Source of the DNA: Gilliamella sp. wkB108
Lineage (GTDB): Bacteria > Pseudomonadota > Gammaproteobacteria > Enterobacterales > Orbaceae
DNA length: 64,000 nucleotides
Direction of reading: 5' to 3'
NCBI RefSeq assembly: GCF_001690195.1
Contig: NZ_LZGM01000078.1
Span: 62,001-126,000 of the forward strand
In this document: in pieces, positions 7,626-20,103 of the stretch
How positions within the stretch are numbered: the stretch's first letter is position 1
Layout: the number at the start of each line of letters is the position of its first letter
Notes under the pieces: model-generated
What the model was told of the DNA's origin: nothing
Seen by the model: the letters and a program-made list of their open reading frames with translations, nothing else
Databases searched by the model: none
Made by a program: the position numbers and the translations under genes

Positions 7626-9092
7626 TTATCCTTTACATACAGTATGTAATAATTCACCTTGTTTCCAAACTTCAATTTGACCTATCCAAGCATCTATAGC
7701 ATATCTACTATCTTGCAATCCAGGGTATAAATAAGCATCAGGAAAAATATCTGATGAATGAAACCATGTCCCGCTATATCCATTAGGCCAATTTGAGTCA
7801 GGATAATTTTCTTTAAATGTCATACCCCATTCACTTAAGAGTCCCTCATTGATGGTTCGAGTGAAAACATCCCAAGTTTTTGGATATGTTGTCCATGAAG
7901 CTGGAGCATTTGGTGAGTTTGTCATTTCTGCTCTTGTCGGTATATTTGCTTCACCATTACATAAATTTACAGCTTGTGTATAAGTATAGGAAGTATTACC
8001 ATTAGGGATTACCCATATTTTGGTTGGATTAAAATTATAAGTATGTATTATGCTTAAATTTTGTTTAAATTTTGCTAATATTGTTACAGTGCCATTAGGT
8101 TTACTGTTTAAATAGACATTTCCATTTGGATCAACAGTAACGCTACCTAATGGGTTAGAATTAACAGAGAAGTCCCAATCAGTCTGTGCTCCAGTCATGA
8201 TTAATTGAAATTTAGCACCAGCAAACCCTGTCGTTGGAAATTTAGGATTAATTGAAGCATAAAATCCATTTTGAGGATCAAATACAGTGTGATCATATCC
8301 CCCTCCACATGTCGTATCTCTATATTCATAACCTAAATAGTTCCAACCTTTATTTCCCCTATTAGAGTCAGTTATTGACAAATTGAGTTCATTATCATTA
8401 TAACCTGCGAGGATACATTCAGTTTTTCCATTATATAATATAGGCCTAACACTCGCCCAAGTTTGTTGATTATTCACTATCATTTGATTAGGTTTTGCAA
8501 AGCAGATTTCAGATTTTGGTAAAATTTGATATGTTTTGATTAATTTATTTAAATCACTATCTTGGGGAATACCGTATTCAGAGTGAACTTGAATATCAGA
8601 AACAGTTATCTCTAAATTTAATGGCATACTAAAATTACTTCCACAACCAATAGTTTTTGTATAATCTGATTTAGGTATAACCTTACCTGAATTATCTTTC
8701 CAGTTAAATGTTATCGTGCCAATAGAAAAAGTACCATTTCCAGAAGTTTTAGCTTCATCCCCGTCTTCATCATAATAGTCATTTAAAGGAGAAAAATCAC
8801 TATTAGTAACAGTTTTCACTTTGAAATCATTAATAGTTAGATTTTTATTAAAAAATTGTGGTAAGTTACCTAATTTGTCACTATAAAAAGTGCCGTTGAC
8901 TGTAAAGCCTAAATTATCTTTAGCTTTATTAGATATAAAAATAGGTGCATTTCCTTTTATTTTATTTGAAGTGATTGCAGGAAGAATAGCATTAGCCAAA
9001 AAAGGGAAAATTAAAGGATAAAAAATTAATTTTTTTATTATAAATGTATTGTTCGATTTTTTATTATACCGCTTACTATTAAATGTTAACAT
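7626..9092 (-). CDS. Secreted cysteine-containing protein of unknown function, paralog A
   Basis: A 488-residue protein with a signal-peptide-like N-terminus (basic start, then LIFYPLIFPFLANA). I do not recognise the family. Features are GNAP shortly after the signal peptide, an acidic DYYDEDGDE stretch (about 106-114), EICFAKPN (about 197-204), FPTTGFAGAKF, GLLSEWGM near the C-terminus and a terminal CKG. The same landmarks in the same order occur in the gene at 15558-17193 (GNAP, DDDGD, QICYLKPN, FPTTGS, GLFTEWGS, CKSN), so the two are paralogs. Four cysteines appear conserved, suggesting two disulfides outside the cytoplasm. No autotransporter barrel, lipobox or membrane anchor is visible. 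This copy has a good ribosome binding site (GAGGG) and no repeat tract at its start. Confidence 0.75.
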   Translation of the reverse strand: MLTFNSKRYNKKSNNTFIIKKLIFYPLIFPFLANAILPAITSNKIKGNAPIFISNKAKDNLGFTVNGTFYSDKLGNLPQFFNKNLTINDFKVKTVTNSDFSPLNDYYDEDGDEAKTSGNGTFSIGTITFNWKDNSGKVIPKSDYTKTIGCGSNFSMPLNLEITVSDIQVHSEYGIPQDSDLNKLIKTYQILPKSEICFAKPNQMIVNNQQTWASVRPILYNGKTECILAGYNDNELNLSITDSNRGNKGWNYLGYEYRDTTCGGGYDHTVFDPQNGFYASINPKFPTTGFAGAKFQLIMTGAQTDWDFSVNSNPLGSVTVDPNGNVYLNSKPNGTVTILAKFKQNLSIIHTYNFNPTKIWVIPNGNTSYTYTQAVNLCNGEANIPTRAEMTNSPNAPASWTTYPKTWDVFTRTINEGLLSEWGMTFKENYPDSNWPNGYSGTWFHSSDIFPDAYLYPGLQDSRYAIDAWIGQIEVWKQGELLHTVCKG

Positions 9093-9365
9093 TTTAACCC
9101 TCTTACCTAAACGGTCAAATTTCTTTATTGTCTGATTTAGTAATTTTTAGAGATTCAAAACTTAATTAATATAAAAAAGGGATATAACTGAGAAGAATAT
9201 AATATATATATTGGAACAACTAACAGATATATTATATTGCAAATTTTAATATAAAAAAACTAGTATCTAGAATCAATTTTTTGATGTTTTGAGTAATCAA
9301 TTGTGCGTTTTTATTAAGAAACCAGTATAATGTCGTCATTTTAAGATATAAGTCGTTCCAGTTTT

Positions 9366-10814
9366 ATGAAATTTATTGTTAAACTTTTCCCTGAAATCAC
9401 GATAAAAAGTGATTCTGTTCGTCTACGTTTTATCAAAATATTAACCAGTAATATCCGCAATATTTTAAAGCATCATATTGAAGAAGTTGCAGTTATAAGG
9501 CATTGGGATTTTATTGAAGTTCGACCAAAAGTTGTCAATAGTGAAGATCAGATCCTCGATCTATTAACACGCATTCCGGGTATCCACCATATTTTAGTAG
9601 TTGATGAACTTAATTTTGAAGATGTTCATGATATCTTTGAAAAAGCGTTGGATTATTATGCTCCATTAATTGAAAACAAGACTTTTTGTGTACGTGTTAA
9701 GCGTCGGGGTAAACATGAATTTACGTCAATTGATGTAGAACGTTATGTTGGAGGCGGACTTAATCAACATGTTGCTTCTGCAAAAGTTAAATTAACTCAC
9801 CCTGATATTACAGTCAATTTAGAAATTGACAAAGATAAGCTATTACTTATTAAGGGAAGGTATGAAGGGCTAGGTGGATTTCCAACAGGAACTCAAGAAG
9901 ATGTTATTTCCCTTATTTCCGGAGGCTTTGATTCAGGTGTTTCAAGCTATATGCTAATGAGGCGTGGCTCGCGAGTACATTATTGCTTTTTTAATCTAGG
10001 CGGCAAAACTCACGAAATTGGCGTTAAGCAAATGGCTTATTATTTATGGGAGCGTTTTGGTAGTTCGCATAAAGTCCGTTTTATTGCTATAGATTTTTCT
10101 GATGTTGTTGGTGAGATCCTTGAAAAAATTGATGACGGTCAAATGGGCGTTATTCTTAAAAGAATGATGATTCGTGCTGCGTCAAAAATTGCTGAGCGCT
10201 ATAAAGTACAGGCTCTCGTAACTGGTGAAGCATTAGGTCAAGTGTCAAGCCAGACTTTAACTAATTTACGTTTGATAGATAATGTCAGTGATACCCTAAT
10301 TTTGCGACCACTGATAACGCATGATAAGGAAACTATAATTAATCTTGCCCGTCAAATTGGAACTGAAGATATAGCTAAAACTATGCCTGAGTTTTGTGGT
10401 GTCATTTCTAAAAGTCCTACAGTGAAGGCTATTAAAGATAATATTGAAGCGGAAGAGCTAAATTTTGATTTTTCTATTTTAAACAAAGCAGTTGACGAAG
10501 CAGAAAATATCGATATCAGAGAAATAGCTAAACAGACCGATATAACAATTCAACATGTTGAAACAGTGACAACACTTACCTCAAATCAGGTAATTATCGA
10601 TATTCGTTCACCAGATGAGCAAGAGGACAATCCACTTAAATTGAGTAATGTTGAGATAAAAATCATTCCATTTTATAAATTAGCAACACAATTTGGTGAT
10701 TTAGATCAATCAAAACAATATTTACTTTATTGTGAACGTGGTGTGATGAGCAAATTACAAGCACTCTATTTAATTGAACAAGGTTATCATAACGTTAAAA
10801 TATTCAAGGCTTGA
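9366..10814 (+). CDS. thiI: tRNA 4-thiouridine synthase / thiazole sulfurtransferase ThiI
   Basis: A 482-residue enzyme that activates U8 of tRNA with ATP and inserts sulfur to give 4-thiouridine; the family also helps supply sulfur for thiamine thiazole. It has an N-terminal ferredoxin-like and THUMP region (about 1-165), the PP-loop [11 protein letters not shown] (about 185), [11 protein letters not shown] (disulfide-forming cysteine) and a C-terminal rhodanese domain with persulfide cysteine in YCERGVMSK. The length equals the E. coli type with the rhodanese extension. The 273-base gap before it, divergent from paralog A, must hold both promoters; I could not fix them. Confidence 0.97.
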   Translation: MKFIVKLFPEITIKSDSVRLRFIKILTSNIRNILKHHIEEVAVIRHWDFIEVRPKVVNSEDQILDLLTRIPGIHHILVVDELNFEDVHDIFEKALDYYAPLIENKTFCVRVKRRGKHEFTSIDVERYVGGGLNQHVASAKVKLTHPDITVNLEIDKDKLLLIKGRYEGLGGFPTGTQEDVISLISGGFDSGVSSYMLMRRGSRVHYCFFNLGGKTHEIGVKQMAYYLWERFGSSHKVRFIAIDFSDVVGEILEKIDDGQMGVILKRMMIRAASKIAERYKVQALVTGEALGQVSSQTLTNLRLIDNVSDTLILRPLITHDKETIINLARQIGTEDIAKTMPEFCGVISKSPTVKAIKDNIEAEELNFDFSILNKAVDEAENIDIREIAKQTDITIQHVETVTTLTSNQVIIDIRSPDEQEDNPLKLSNVEIKIIPFYKLATQFGDLDQSKQYLLYCERGVMSKLQALYLIEQGYHNVKIFKA

Positions 10815-10937
10815 TAGCTGAATTTCAATTATTATATTGTTAGTATTTTTTTGCATATATATTAGATACAATATCAGAGTTTATTGGTAACTAATTAAAA
10901 ATAAGTATTCTATATTAATAAGATAAAAAGGATTGTA

Positions 10938-11651
10938 ATGAAAAAATTACTTGTAGTAGATGATGATCTTGAAATAGCTTCGTTATTGCGAGAATTACTT
11001 GAATTGGAAGGGTTTGCTGTTGAAACAGCTAACAATGGAATTCAAGCATTAGAAAAATTTGACAATACTATTGATCTTATTTTACTGGATATTATGATGC
11101 CTGAGATGAATGGGCTTAGTGTATTGTCTCAACTTAGAGCGAAATATACTGTACCAGTGATTTTTTTAACCGCTAAAGATAGTGAACTTGATAAAGTAGT
11201 AGGTCTTGAACTAGGTGCAGATGATTACATTCAAAAACCGTTTAATGATCGAGAATTAATTGCTCGAATTAACGCACTTTTACGCAGAACGCTTTGGGAT
11301 AATATGGCTCATGAAGTTACTGAGGAACTGGATCAATATAATATTGATAAGCTTACGGTTAATCGAAAGCAACAATCTGTTTATTTCGATGATAATTACA
11401 TAGAATTAACGGGTACAGAATTTCAGGTATTACTCAAATTACTCGAAAATGCGGGCAAGATTATTTCCAGAGATACCTTAAGTGAAACCGTGTTAGGTAA
11501 AGAGTTTTTGCCTTTGGCTCGCTCAATTGATGTTCATGTATCAAATTTGCGAAAGAAACTTCCTCCACGTAGTGATGGGTTACCATGGATTAAAACATTA
11601 CGTTCTAAAGGTTATTTATTTGTTATCGACCACAATGATGATCTGCAATAA
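10938..11651 (+). CDS. cpxR: Envelope-stress response regulator CpxR
   Basis: A 237-residue OmpR-class regulator. The receiver domain (1-120) has the acidic pair VDDD, phospho-acceptor Asp in LLDIMMPEMNG and Lys in IQKPF. The winged-helix DNA-binding domain (about 140-230) has LTGTEFQVLLKLLENAG and SIDVHVSNLRKKL. It pairs with cpxA 31 bases downstream. No cpxP-like gene is found beside it, unlike E. coli, where cpxP is divergent from cpxR; here thiI lies upstream on the same strand. Confidence 0.95.
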   Translation: MKKLLVVDDDLEIASLLRELLELEGFAVETANNGIQALEKFDNTIDLILLDIMMPEMNGLSVLSQLRAKYTVPVIFLTAKDSELDKVVGLELGADDYIQKPFNDRELIARINALLRRTLWDNMAHEVTEELDQYNIDKLTVNRKQQSVYFDDNYIELTGTEFQVLLKLLENAGKIISRDTLSETVLGKEFLPLARSIDVHVSNLRKKLPPRSDGLPWIKTLRSKGYLFVIDHNDDLQ

Positions 11652-11682
11652 AAATAGTGTATTTTTAATAAGGTAAAATAAT

Positions 11683-13059
11683 ATGTGGATTTTTGATCGC
11701 TTAACAATCAGAATTTTCACAATATTTTTATTCACTGTAGCTTTGTTTCTAATGTTAGCTATGTTAGTTCCTAATTTTGACTCTCGTAATCTGACTTATT
11801 TAGCTAATAAAGAGGAAGAAATAGGCAATAAGCTTGCTAAGCAAATTGAAAAAGACATCGTTAATATTCCCAAAAATAGTTTCCGTTGGTGGATGCGATT
11901 CATTGTGGTTATGGATACTTATCAGAAACCAGGACAGTTCTTATTTATTATTACACCGAATGATCAAATTATTACAGCTGATAGTAGTAATATCGACATA
12001 GTCAAAAATTTTAATGAAAAATCCCATGATGTAGATGACCCTGCCAAAAAAATCTATGATTCGCAAGAGATCATCGGCCCCTTTTTAATTCATTATAATA
12101 ATGAAAGATATCAATTATATATTTTGCAACCGGCTAGTGATATTCAATCACAATTTGTGAATTTCATTTTCGACCACCCTTTCTTATTGTTGAGTTTAAC
12201 TATGCTAGCTAGTTCACCTTTTTTATTGTGGTTATCCTGGAGTATAGCAAAACCAGCACGACGTTTAAAACATGTTGCCGATCAAGTAGCAAAAGGGAAT
12301 TTACAAGAATGGTCAGATCTTGAAAAAATGGGTTCGTCAGAATATAAAGCAACAGGGGCTAGTTTTAACCATATGTTACGTGAGTTAAAGAGAATGCAAG
12401 AGTTACAAAAACAACTGTTGTCAGATATTTCTCATGAATTACGTACGCCATTAACACGTTTACAACTAGCCACATCTTTATTGCGTCGCAAACAGGGTGA
12501 AAGTAAAGAAGTTGAACGGATTAACAGTGAGGCTCTAAAGCTTGATTCCATGATCGGTGACTTATTGTCTTTAGCGAGAAAACAATATGAAAATAATGAA
12601 ATTCGAGAGCTAAAACAAATTGGTGTGTTATTTAAACCAGTTCTCGATAATGCAATTTTTGAAGCAGAGCAAATTGGTAAAAAATTTTCAATTAATCATC
12701 CTTTAACTAATACAACTATTTTATGTTATCCCGTTGCATTATGTAGTGCTTTAGAAAATGTGATCAGAAATGCTTTTCGTTATTCCGATAGTGAAGTTGA
12801 GATTAATTTTGTTGTTGAGCAGCAACATATTTTAATAACTATCGATGACGATGGTCCAGGTGTACCAAGTAACGAACTAGAGCAAATTTTTAGACCTTTT
12901 TATCGAACCAGTGAAGCTCGCGATCGCGAATCAGGCGGGACGGGATTAGGGCTTGCTATTGTTTTTAATTCTATCACAAGAGATATGGGTACAGTTAAAG
13001 CTGAAAAAAGCCACTTAGGTGGACTCAGAATTGTGATAGTATTACCAATCCATCATTAG
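11683..13059 (+). CDS. cpxA: Envelope-stress sensor histidine kinase CpxA
   Basis: A 458-residue inner-membrane sensor kinase closely following E. coli CpxA. It has TM1 (about 11-30), a periplasmic sensor region with the typical FRWWMRF segment, TM2 (about 165-185), and HAMP starting [20 protein letters not shown]. The phospho-acceptor His is in [15 protein letters not shown], with N box [10 protein letters not shown] and G boxes DDDGPGV and GTGLGLAIV. It phosphorylates and dephosphorylates CpxR in response to misfolded envelope proteins and adhesion. Secreted proteins such as the two paralogs nearby could in principle load this pathway (speculative). Confidence 0.96.
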   Translation: MWIFDRLTIRIFTIFLFTVALFLMLAMLVPNFDSRNLTYLANKEEEIGNKLAKQIEKDIVNIPKNSFRWWMRFIVVMDTYQKPGQFLFIITPNDQIITADSSNIDIVKNFNEKSHDVDDPAKKIYDSQEIIGPFLIHYNNERYQLYILQPASDIQSQFVNFIFDHPFLLLSLTMLASSPFLLWLSWSIAKPARRLKHVADQVAKGNLQEWSDLEKMGSSEYKATGASFNHMLRELKRMQELQKQLLSDISHELRTPLTRLQLATSLLRRKQGESKEVERINSEALKLDSMIGDLLSLARKQYENNEIRELKQIGVLFKPVLDNAIFEAEQIGKKFSINHPLTNTTILCYPVALCSALENVIRNAFRYSDSEVEINFVVEQQHILITIDDDGPGVPSNELEQIFRPFYRTSEARDRESGGTGLGLAIVFNSITRDMGTVKAEKSHLGGLRIVIVLPIHH

Positions 13060-13081
13060 TAACAATAATAGAGAAATAATT

Positions 13082-13567
13082 GTGTCAAATGTTTCATTGA
13101 ACATTGTTTTATTCGAACCAGAAATACCGGCAAATACCGGTAATATTATTCGTCTTTGCGCAAACACAGGCTTTAATTTACACATTATTGAACCAATGGG
13201 ATTTTTTTGGGATGACAAAAAATTAAGGCGTGCAGGATTAGATTACCAAGAATTTGTTGATGTAAAACGTTATAAAAATCTCAAACATTTTTTAGATTGC
13301 AATCAAATTAATTTACAAAATCAAGTTTATGCTTTAACGACCAAAGGGCAGAAACCGCATAGTGAAGTACATTATAAAGCAAATGATTTTTTAATGTTTG
13401 GACCTGAAACTAGGGGATTGCCTTCATCAATATTAGATGAGTTACCCCAAGATAAAAAAATTCGTATTCCAATGACAGTTAATAGTCGAAGTATGAATTT
13501 ATCTAATTCTGTTGCAGTGGTTGTCTATGAATCATGGCGACAACTCAATTATATAGGTGCAAGTTGA
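13082..13567 (+). CDS. trmL: tRNA (cytidine/uridine-34-2'-O)-methyltransferase TrmL
   Basis: A 161-residue SPOUT-class methyltransferase that modifies the wobble ribose of tRNA-Leu isoacceptors. The N-terminal [20 protein letters not shown] and the knot residues FGPETRGLP and [19 protein letters not shown] are characteristic. The start is GTG (MSNVSLN), with GAGAAA upstream. It follows cpxA by 22 bases and may be in the same transcript. Confidence 0.95.
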   Translation: MSNVSLNIVLFEPEIPANTGNIIRLCANTGFNLHIIEPMGFFWDDKKLRRAGLDYQEFVDVKRYKNLKHFLDCNQINLQNQVYALTTKGQKPHSEVHYKANDFLMFGPETRGLPSSILDELPQDKKIRIPMTVNSRSMNLSNSVAVVVYESWRQLNYIGAS

Positions 13568-13726
13568 AATTTATCAGGCTTTAGCCGTTTATTTTATTTA
13601 ATGTAGTTTGACGGTAATGACAACTATTTTTATCAATCTATTTATAAAGTAGATAAGCTATGATAGATGGGATTTAAATTAAAATGACATGATCAAAAAC
13701 TAGATGATGCAATTTATTATTAATAT

Positions 13727-13765
13727 AAAAAACAGACAGTTTTTAATTTACACTGTCTGTTTTTT
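13727..13765. terminator. Bidirectional intrinsic terminator between trmL and efp
   Basis: The arms AAAAAACAGACAGT (13727-13740) and ACTGTCTGTTTTTT (13752-13765) flank an 11-base loop. A-run and T-run on either side make it work in both directions for the converging trmL and efp genes. The rest of 13568-13824 shows no gene. Confidence 0.85.
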
Positions 13766-13824
13766 ATTACTAGAATACAACAAATTATAAAATATGATAA
13801 TAATATCAAGTAATCGATGATTAT

Positions 13825-14391
13825 TTATTTGACACGGGAAACATATTCACCAGAACGAGTATCAACCTTGAGGACTTCGCCAATTTGCACAAACAATGGC
13901 ACTCTAACAACCGCTCCAGTTGATAATGTTGCTGGTTTTCCACCAGTACCGGCTGTATCACCTTTTAAACCTGGATCAGTCTCTACCACTTCTAGCTCAA
14001 CAAAGTTTGGCGGCGTTACTGCTATCGGTTGACCATTCCATAATGTTAAAATACATTCGGCTTGTTCAACTAACCATTTTGCATTATCACCAACCGCTTT
14101 AGCATCAGCAGATAATTGCTCAAATGTTTCATTATTCATAAAGTGCCAAAATTCACCATCTGTATATAGATAAACTAAATTCATATCTACAACATCGGCT
14201 GCTTCAACAGATTCGCCTGATTTAAACGTTTTATCAACGGTTTTACCAGAAAGTAATTTTTTAATTTTTACGCGATTAATTGCTTGCCCTTTACCTGGTT
14301 TATAAAACTCATTTTCAACAATTACACATGGCTCACCATCTTGCATTATTTTTAGACCAGCTTTAAACTCATTCGTACTATAAGATGCCAT
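13825..14391 (-). CDS. efp: Elongation factor P
   Basis: A 188-residue translation factor that relieves ribosome stalling at polyproline. Starting at MASYSTNEF gives the same length as E. coli EF-P, and GGAG lies just upstream; an in-frame ATG six codons earlier is less likely. KPGKGQ around Lys34 is the site modified by beta-lysylation, and [15 protein letters not shown] and [10 protein letters not shown] are family hallmarks. The modification enzyme EpmB is encoded divergently next door; EpmA is not in this window. Confidence 0.97.
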   Translation of the reverse strand: MASYSTNEFKAGLKIMQDGEPCVIVENEFYKPGKGQAINRVKIKKLLSGKTVDKTFKSGESVEAADVVDMNLVYLYTDGEFWHFMNNETFEQLSADAKAVGDNAKWLVEQAECILTLWNGQPIAVTPPNFVELEVVETDPGLKGDTAGTGGKPATLSTGAVVRVPLFVQIGEVLKVDTRSGEYVSRVK

Positions 14392-14424
14392 AAAAGCTCC
14401 AACTATCATTCTGAATTACAAAAA

Positions 14425-15453
14425 ATGAGCCATATTATACAGCAAAAAGTTGAACTACCAAATAAAGATGAGTGGATTTTTGAACTTGCTAATGTAGTCA
14501 CGGATATCAATGAACTTTATCGTTGTTTAAATCTTGATTCTGAGATGATTTCTCTTGCCATGCAACAAGCAAAAAAACAATTTCCACTACGAGTACCTAT
14601 GTCATTTATCAATCGTATGAAAAAAGGTGATATACATGATCCACTATTGTTACAGGTACTTTGCAATGATCGTGAAATGATAAAAGTTACAGGATATAGT
14701 GAAGATCCATTACAGGAACAAGAAAATGCTATTCCTGGATTGCTCCACAAATATTACAATCGCGCATTGTTAATTACAAAAACGGCTTGTGCGATTAATT
14801 GCCGGTATTGCTTTAGAAGGCATTTCCCTTATCAAAGCAATCAAAGTAGTAAAAAAAATCTAGCTGTTGCGCTTGAATATATTGCAAATCATCCAGAATT
14901 AGATGAGATTATTCTTTCTGGTGGTGATCCATTAATGGCTAAAGATCATGAAATGGCTTTTTTGCTCGATGCTATTGAACATATTCCTCATATTAAACGA
15001 TTACGTATACACACACGTTTAGCGGTCGTTATTCCTTCACGTATTACACCTGAACTTTGCCGACTATTTTATCAAAGTAGATTACAGATAATTGTGGTGA
15101 CTCACATCAATCACCCAAATGAAATTGATGAAAGTGTAGAAGGAGCCATTCAACAGTTAAAGCAACATAAAGTTACTTTGCTTAATCAAAGTGTATTACT
15201 GAAAAATATTAATGACGATGTTAATGTTTTAGCTCAATTAAGTAACAAACTGTTTGATGCGGGTATTTTACCTTATTACATACATCTATTGGATAAAGTA
15301 CAAGGTGCGGCTCATTTTTTAGTTAGCGATAGTGAAGCAAAACAATTAATGCAAAGACTTGCTTCGTGCGTATCAGGTTATTTAGTACCAAAATTAGCGC
15401 GTGAGATTGGTGGTGAAAAAAGTAAGCGAGTTATTGCATTTAATGATAAATAA
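14425..15453 (+). CDS. epmB: EF-P lysine 2,3-aminomutase EpmB
   Basis: A 342-residue radical-SAM, PLP-dependent enzyme that converts alpha-lysine to beta-lysine for EF-P modification. The cluster cysteines are in CAINCRYCFRRHFPY (about 117-131), followed by EIILSGGDPLMA and VVTHINHPNE. The divergent efp/epmB pair, 33 bases apart, matches the arrangement in enterobacteria. The name EpmB rather than a catabolic KamA follows from length and neighbour. Confidence 0.94.
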   Translation: MSHIIQQKVELPNKDEWIFELANVVTDINELYRCLNLDSEMISLAMQQAKKQFPLRVPMSFINRMKKGDIHDPLLLQVLCNDREMIKVTGYSEDPLQEQENAIPGLLHKYYNRALLITKTACAINCRYCFRRHFPYQSNQSSKKNLAVALEYIANHPELDEIILSGGDPLMAKDHEMAFLLDAIEHIPHIKRLRIHTRLAVVIPSRITPELCRLFYQSRLQIIVVTHINHPNEIDESVEGAIQQLKQHKVTLLNQSVLLKNINDDVNVLAQLSNKLFDAGILPYYIHLLDKVQGAAHFLVSDSEAKQLMQRLASCVSGYLVPKLAREIGGEKSKRVIAFNDK

Positions 15454-15477
15454 GCCTAGAGATTTTGGATCTAGGCT
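15453..15477 (+). terminator. Hairpin after epmB
   Basis: The arms AGCCTAGA (15453-15460) and TCTAGGCT (15470-15477) directly follow the epmB stop. No T run follows, so termination is uncertain. Confidence 0.4.
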
Positions 15478-15557
15478 AGATATCTATTTATAGGTAATAT
15501 CTCCAGTTTATAATTAACTTTTATTACCTTTAGTTAAACGTTAAGTAATTTACAATA

Positions 15558-17193
<1,636 letters not shown>

Positions 17194-17512
17194 TTAAATT
17201 GTTCCTGATTTTGGCTATGTAACAACCAATTTATTTACTCTTTTTTAAAATATTTTTATAAACTAATTTTTAGTATATCGCTAGTTTAATTTTGTTAATA
17301 AATGTTAAGTGTTATTTCATCAATTAGAGATAGTGTTGGTTGCGGTCAATATTTACACTAATATTGATAAAAAATAAATTATTATTGATTTATTTTTACA
17401 TTGCCAAATGGTACTTATGATATGTTATATAACCAATAAAACGACGATGTTTTATCGGATTTACGATTCAATATGAAGATTCTTCTTTAACTCCTTATCT
17501 ATGAAAATCTCA
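17194..17512. other. AT-rich intergenic region between paralog B and rpmH
   Basis: No gene is seen. In enterobacteria dnaA would face rpmH here, but no dnaA coding sequence is present and I see no cluster of TTATNCACA boxes; one near-match (TGTTGATAA) lies downstream at 17586-17594. The promoter of paralog B must lie in this stretch, but I could not place it. Confidence 0.6.
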
Positions 17513-17541
17513 TTGACGAAAACTAAAATAGCCACTATAAT
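17513..17541 (+). promoter_or_regulatory. Sigma-70 promoter of the rpmH operon
   Basis: TTGACG (17513-17518), a 17-base spacer and TATAAT (17536-17541), nearly the exact consensus. It lies about 75 bases upstream of rpmH and is the strongest promoter I can read in the window. Confidence 0.8.
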
Positions 17542-17611
17542 TCCGACCTCTTTAATTAATGCTGTGGAGTTATTACTCTACAACCTGTTGATAAATTAGA
17601 TTTGGATATAA

Positions 17612-17758
<147 letters not shown>

Positions 17759-17769
17759 TTTAAAGTTGA

Positions 17770-18126
17770 GTGGTTAAACTCACTTTTCCTCGGGAGTTGC
17801 GTTTGTTAACTCCCTTTGATTTCAGTTATGTCTTTCAAGAATCCATTCGCGCTGGTTCTCCTTTCCTTACATTAGTTACTCGAAAGAATAATTTAGAACA
17901 CCCTCGTTTAGGTTTTGCTATCGCCAAAAAACAGGTTAAGCGAGCTCATGAACGTAATCGTATTAAACGACTGACTAAAGAGTATTTTCGTCATCATCAG
18001 CATCAATTACCTAATATTGATTTTATTTTAATGGCTAAACAGCCTATTATTAATTTAGATAATCAGCACATTATTGAAACACTAGACAAGTTATGTCAAC
18101 GAATCGTCACCAAACAAATGGTTTAG
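17770..18126 (+). CDS. rnpA: Ribonuclease P protein component
   Basis: A 118-residue basic protein that binds the catalytic RNA to process tRNA 5' ends. [17 protein letters not shown] near the start and the RNR motif in [15 protein letters not shown] are diagnostic. The start is GTG ([10 protein letters not shown]), as in E. coli. It lies 11 bases after rpmH and overlaps yidD. Confidence 0.96.
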   Translation: MVKLTFPRELRLLTPFDFSYVFQESIRAGSPFLTLVTRKNNLEHPRLGFAIAKKQVKRAHERNRIKRLTKEYFRHHQHQLPNIDFILMAKQPIINLDNQHIIETLDKLCQRIVTKQMV

Positions 18127-18416
18127 CTAAAATTATATTAATGATCAAACAACATGTTATTGCATGTAAGTTATTGATAGTTAATACTTTTATTTTATTG
18201 ATTCGTTTTTATCAGCGCTTTATTAGCCCACTATTTGGTCCTAAATGCCGGTTTACCCCAACATGTTCACAATATGCCATAATTGCATTAAGACGCTTTG
18301 GATTATTAAAAGGAGGTTGGCTAACGGTCAAACGTGTATTAAAATGTCACCCTTTACATGAAGGAGGGGAAGATTTTGTACCTCCTAGAATTAAAAACAA
18401 TAGAGAAAAACACTAA
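18093..18416 (+). CDS. yidD: Membrane protein insertion efficiency factor YidD
   Basis: A 107-residue small protein thought to help YidC-dependent insertion. The core from [20 protein letters not shown] through [13 protein letters not shown] and [16 protein letters not shown] is the family signature with conserved cysteines. The longest frame overlaps rnpA by 34 bases; an internal ATG at 18141 would give a length closer to the 85-residue E. coli protein. The stop overlaps the yidC ATG by one base (TAATG), implying translational coupling. Confidence 0.93.
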   Translation: MSTNRHQTNGLAKIILMIKQHVIACKLLIVNTFILLIRFYQRFISPLFGPKCRFTPTCSQYAIIALRRFGLLKGGWLTVKRVLKCHPLHEGGEDFVPPRIKNNREKH

Positions 18417-20044
18417 TGGCATCTCAACGTAATATTTTAGTTATTGCTTTACTTTTTGTATCTTTTTTGATTTGGACTGCATGGCAGAAGGATCATGAAC
18501 CAAAACCAGTAGCAACCAATCAATTAACACAACAAACCAGTGAAGATGACTCCACCGATGGCTTAACCCTTGGTCAAGCAATTTCCGTTAAATCAGATGT
18601 ACTGTCACTGACTATAAATACTTATGGTGGTGATGTGCAGTCTGCTCAATTATTAAAATATGAGCAAACACTACATTCAGGTACTCCTTTTCAGCTACTT
18701 GTTTCACGTCCAGATTTTGTATATGTTGCTGAAAGTGGTTTAACGGGCAAAGATGGACCTGATAATGCGACTCAAGGCGTAAAACGTCCTGTGTATCAAA
18801 CAGCACAAAGTGAATATGTTTTAGCTGACGGTGAAAATGAATTACGAGTTCCGTTAACTTATGAGGTGAATGGTGTAACTTATACTAAATATTACATATT
18901 ACATCGTGGTAGTTATGCTATTGATGTTCAGTATGATGTTAATAACCAAAGTGATGCTCCTGTTGAAGTGGCTATGTATGGTCAGCTAAAACAGACTATT
19001 GAGTTACCTCATGATGCTGTGACCGAAGGCGGTGGTGGATTAGGCTTGAGTGCTTTCCGTGGTACAGCGTATTCTAGTTCTAGTACTAATTACAGCAAAT
19101 ATAGTTTTGATGATATAAAAGATAAGACCTTATCTGTAGATACACAAACGGGTTGGGTCGCAATGTTACAACACTATTTTGCGTCTGCGTGGGTGCCAAC
19201 TCAGGATCAAAATAATCTACTTTATTCTCGTGCGACGGCAAAAAATTCTCAAGCTACTATTGGCTTTAAAGGTGAAACGACAGTTGTTCAAGCAGGTAGT
19301 AAGCAGTCTATTGGCGCTAAGTTATGGTTAGGTCCAGAAATTCAAAGTCAATTAAAAGAAACGGCTAATCATCTTGATTTAATCGTTGATTATGGTTGGT
19401 TATGGTTCTTGTCTCAACCACTATTTTATTTATTGAAATTTATTCAGAGTTTTGTGGGTAACTGGGGCTTGGCCATCATTGTTATCACTTTTATTGTACG
19501 TGGTATTTTATTCCCATTAACTCGCGCACAATATCGTTCAATGGCTAAAATGAAGTTATTGCAACCTCGTTTGCAAGCATTAAAAGAGCGTTATGGTGAT
19601 GATAGACAAAAAATGAGTATGGAAACAATGGCACTTTACAAACAAGAGAAAGTAAATCCATTGGGTGGATGTTTACCATTAATTATTCAAATGCCTATCT
19701 TCTTGTCGTTATTTTATATGTTGGGTAATACAGTCGAGCTTCGTCATGCACCGTTTGCTCTTTGGATATATGACTTATCAGCGCAAGACCCATACTATAT
19801 TTTCCCTTTATTGATGGGTGGTACTATGTTCTTAATTCAGAAGATGTCACCAACTCCCGTTACAGATCCATTACAACAAAAATTAATGACTTATATGCCA
19901 TTGATATTTACAGTATTTTTCTTATGGTTCCCGTCAGGTTTAGTTTTATACTATATCGTAAGTAATTTATTCACAATTGCCCAACAACGTATTATTTATT
20001 GGGAACTTGAGAAAAAAGGGCTTCATGAGAAGAAAAAGAAATAA
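18416..20044 (+). CDS. yidC: Membrane protein insertase YidC
   Basis: A 542-residue inner-membrane insertase that acts with SecYEG or alone. It has an N-terminal TM (about 5-22), a large periplasmic P1 domain (about 55-320), then the conserved core from [22 protein letters not shown] with [33 protein letters not shown] and later hydrophobic segments, ending in a basic tail. Length and order match the gammaproteobacterial form. In enterobacteria mnmE follows; here nudC does. Confidence 0.97.
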   Translation: MASQRNILVIALLFVSFLIWTAWQKDHEPKPVATNQLTQQTSEDDSTDGLTLGQAISVKSDVLSLTINTYGGDVQSAQLLKYEQTLHSGTPFQLLVSRPDFVYVAESGLTGKDGPDNATQGVKRPVYQTAQSEYVLADGENELRVPLTYEVNGVTYTKYYILHRGSYAIDVQYDVNNQSDAPVEVAMYGQLKQTIELPHDAVTEGGGGLGLSAFRGTAYSSSSTNYSKYSFDDIKDKTLSVDTQTGWVAMLQHYFASAWVPTQDQNNLLYSRATAKNSQATIGFKGETTVVQAGSKQSIGAKLWLGPEIQSQLKETANHLDLIVDYGWLWFLSQPLFYLLKFIQSFVGNWGLAIIVITFIVRGILFPLTRAQYRSMAKMKLLQPRLQALKERYGDDRQKMSMETMALYKQEKVNPLGGCLPLIIQMPIFLSLFYMLGNTVELRHAPFALWIYDLSAQDPYYIFPLLMGGTMFLIQKMSPTPVTDPLQQKLMTYMPLIFTVFFLWFPSGLVLYYIVSNLFTIAQQRIIYWELEKKGLHEKKKK

Positions 20045-20053
20045 TATAATCAA

Positions 20054-20076
20054 AAAGGAGGGGTAATTCCTCCTTT
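20054..20076 (+). terminator. Hairpin after yidC
   Basis: The arms AAAGGAGG (20054-20061) and CCTCCTTT (20069-20076) enclose a 7-base loop, 10 bases after the yidC stop. T-rich sequence follows but is interrupted, so termination is likely but not certain. Confidence 0.6.
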
Positions 20077-20103
20077 CTCGTCTTTGTTTTGGCATAATTT
20101 CAT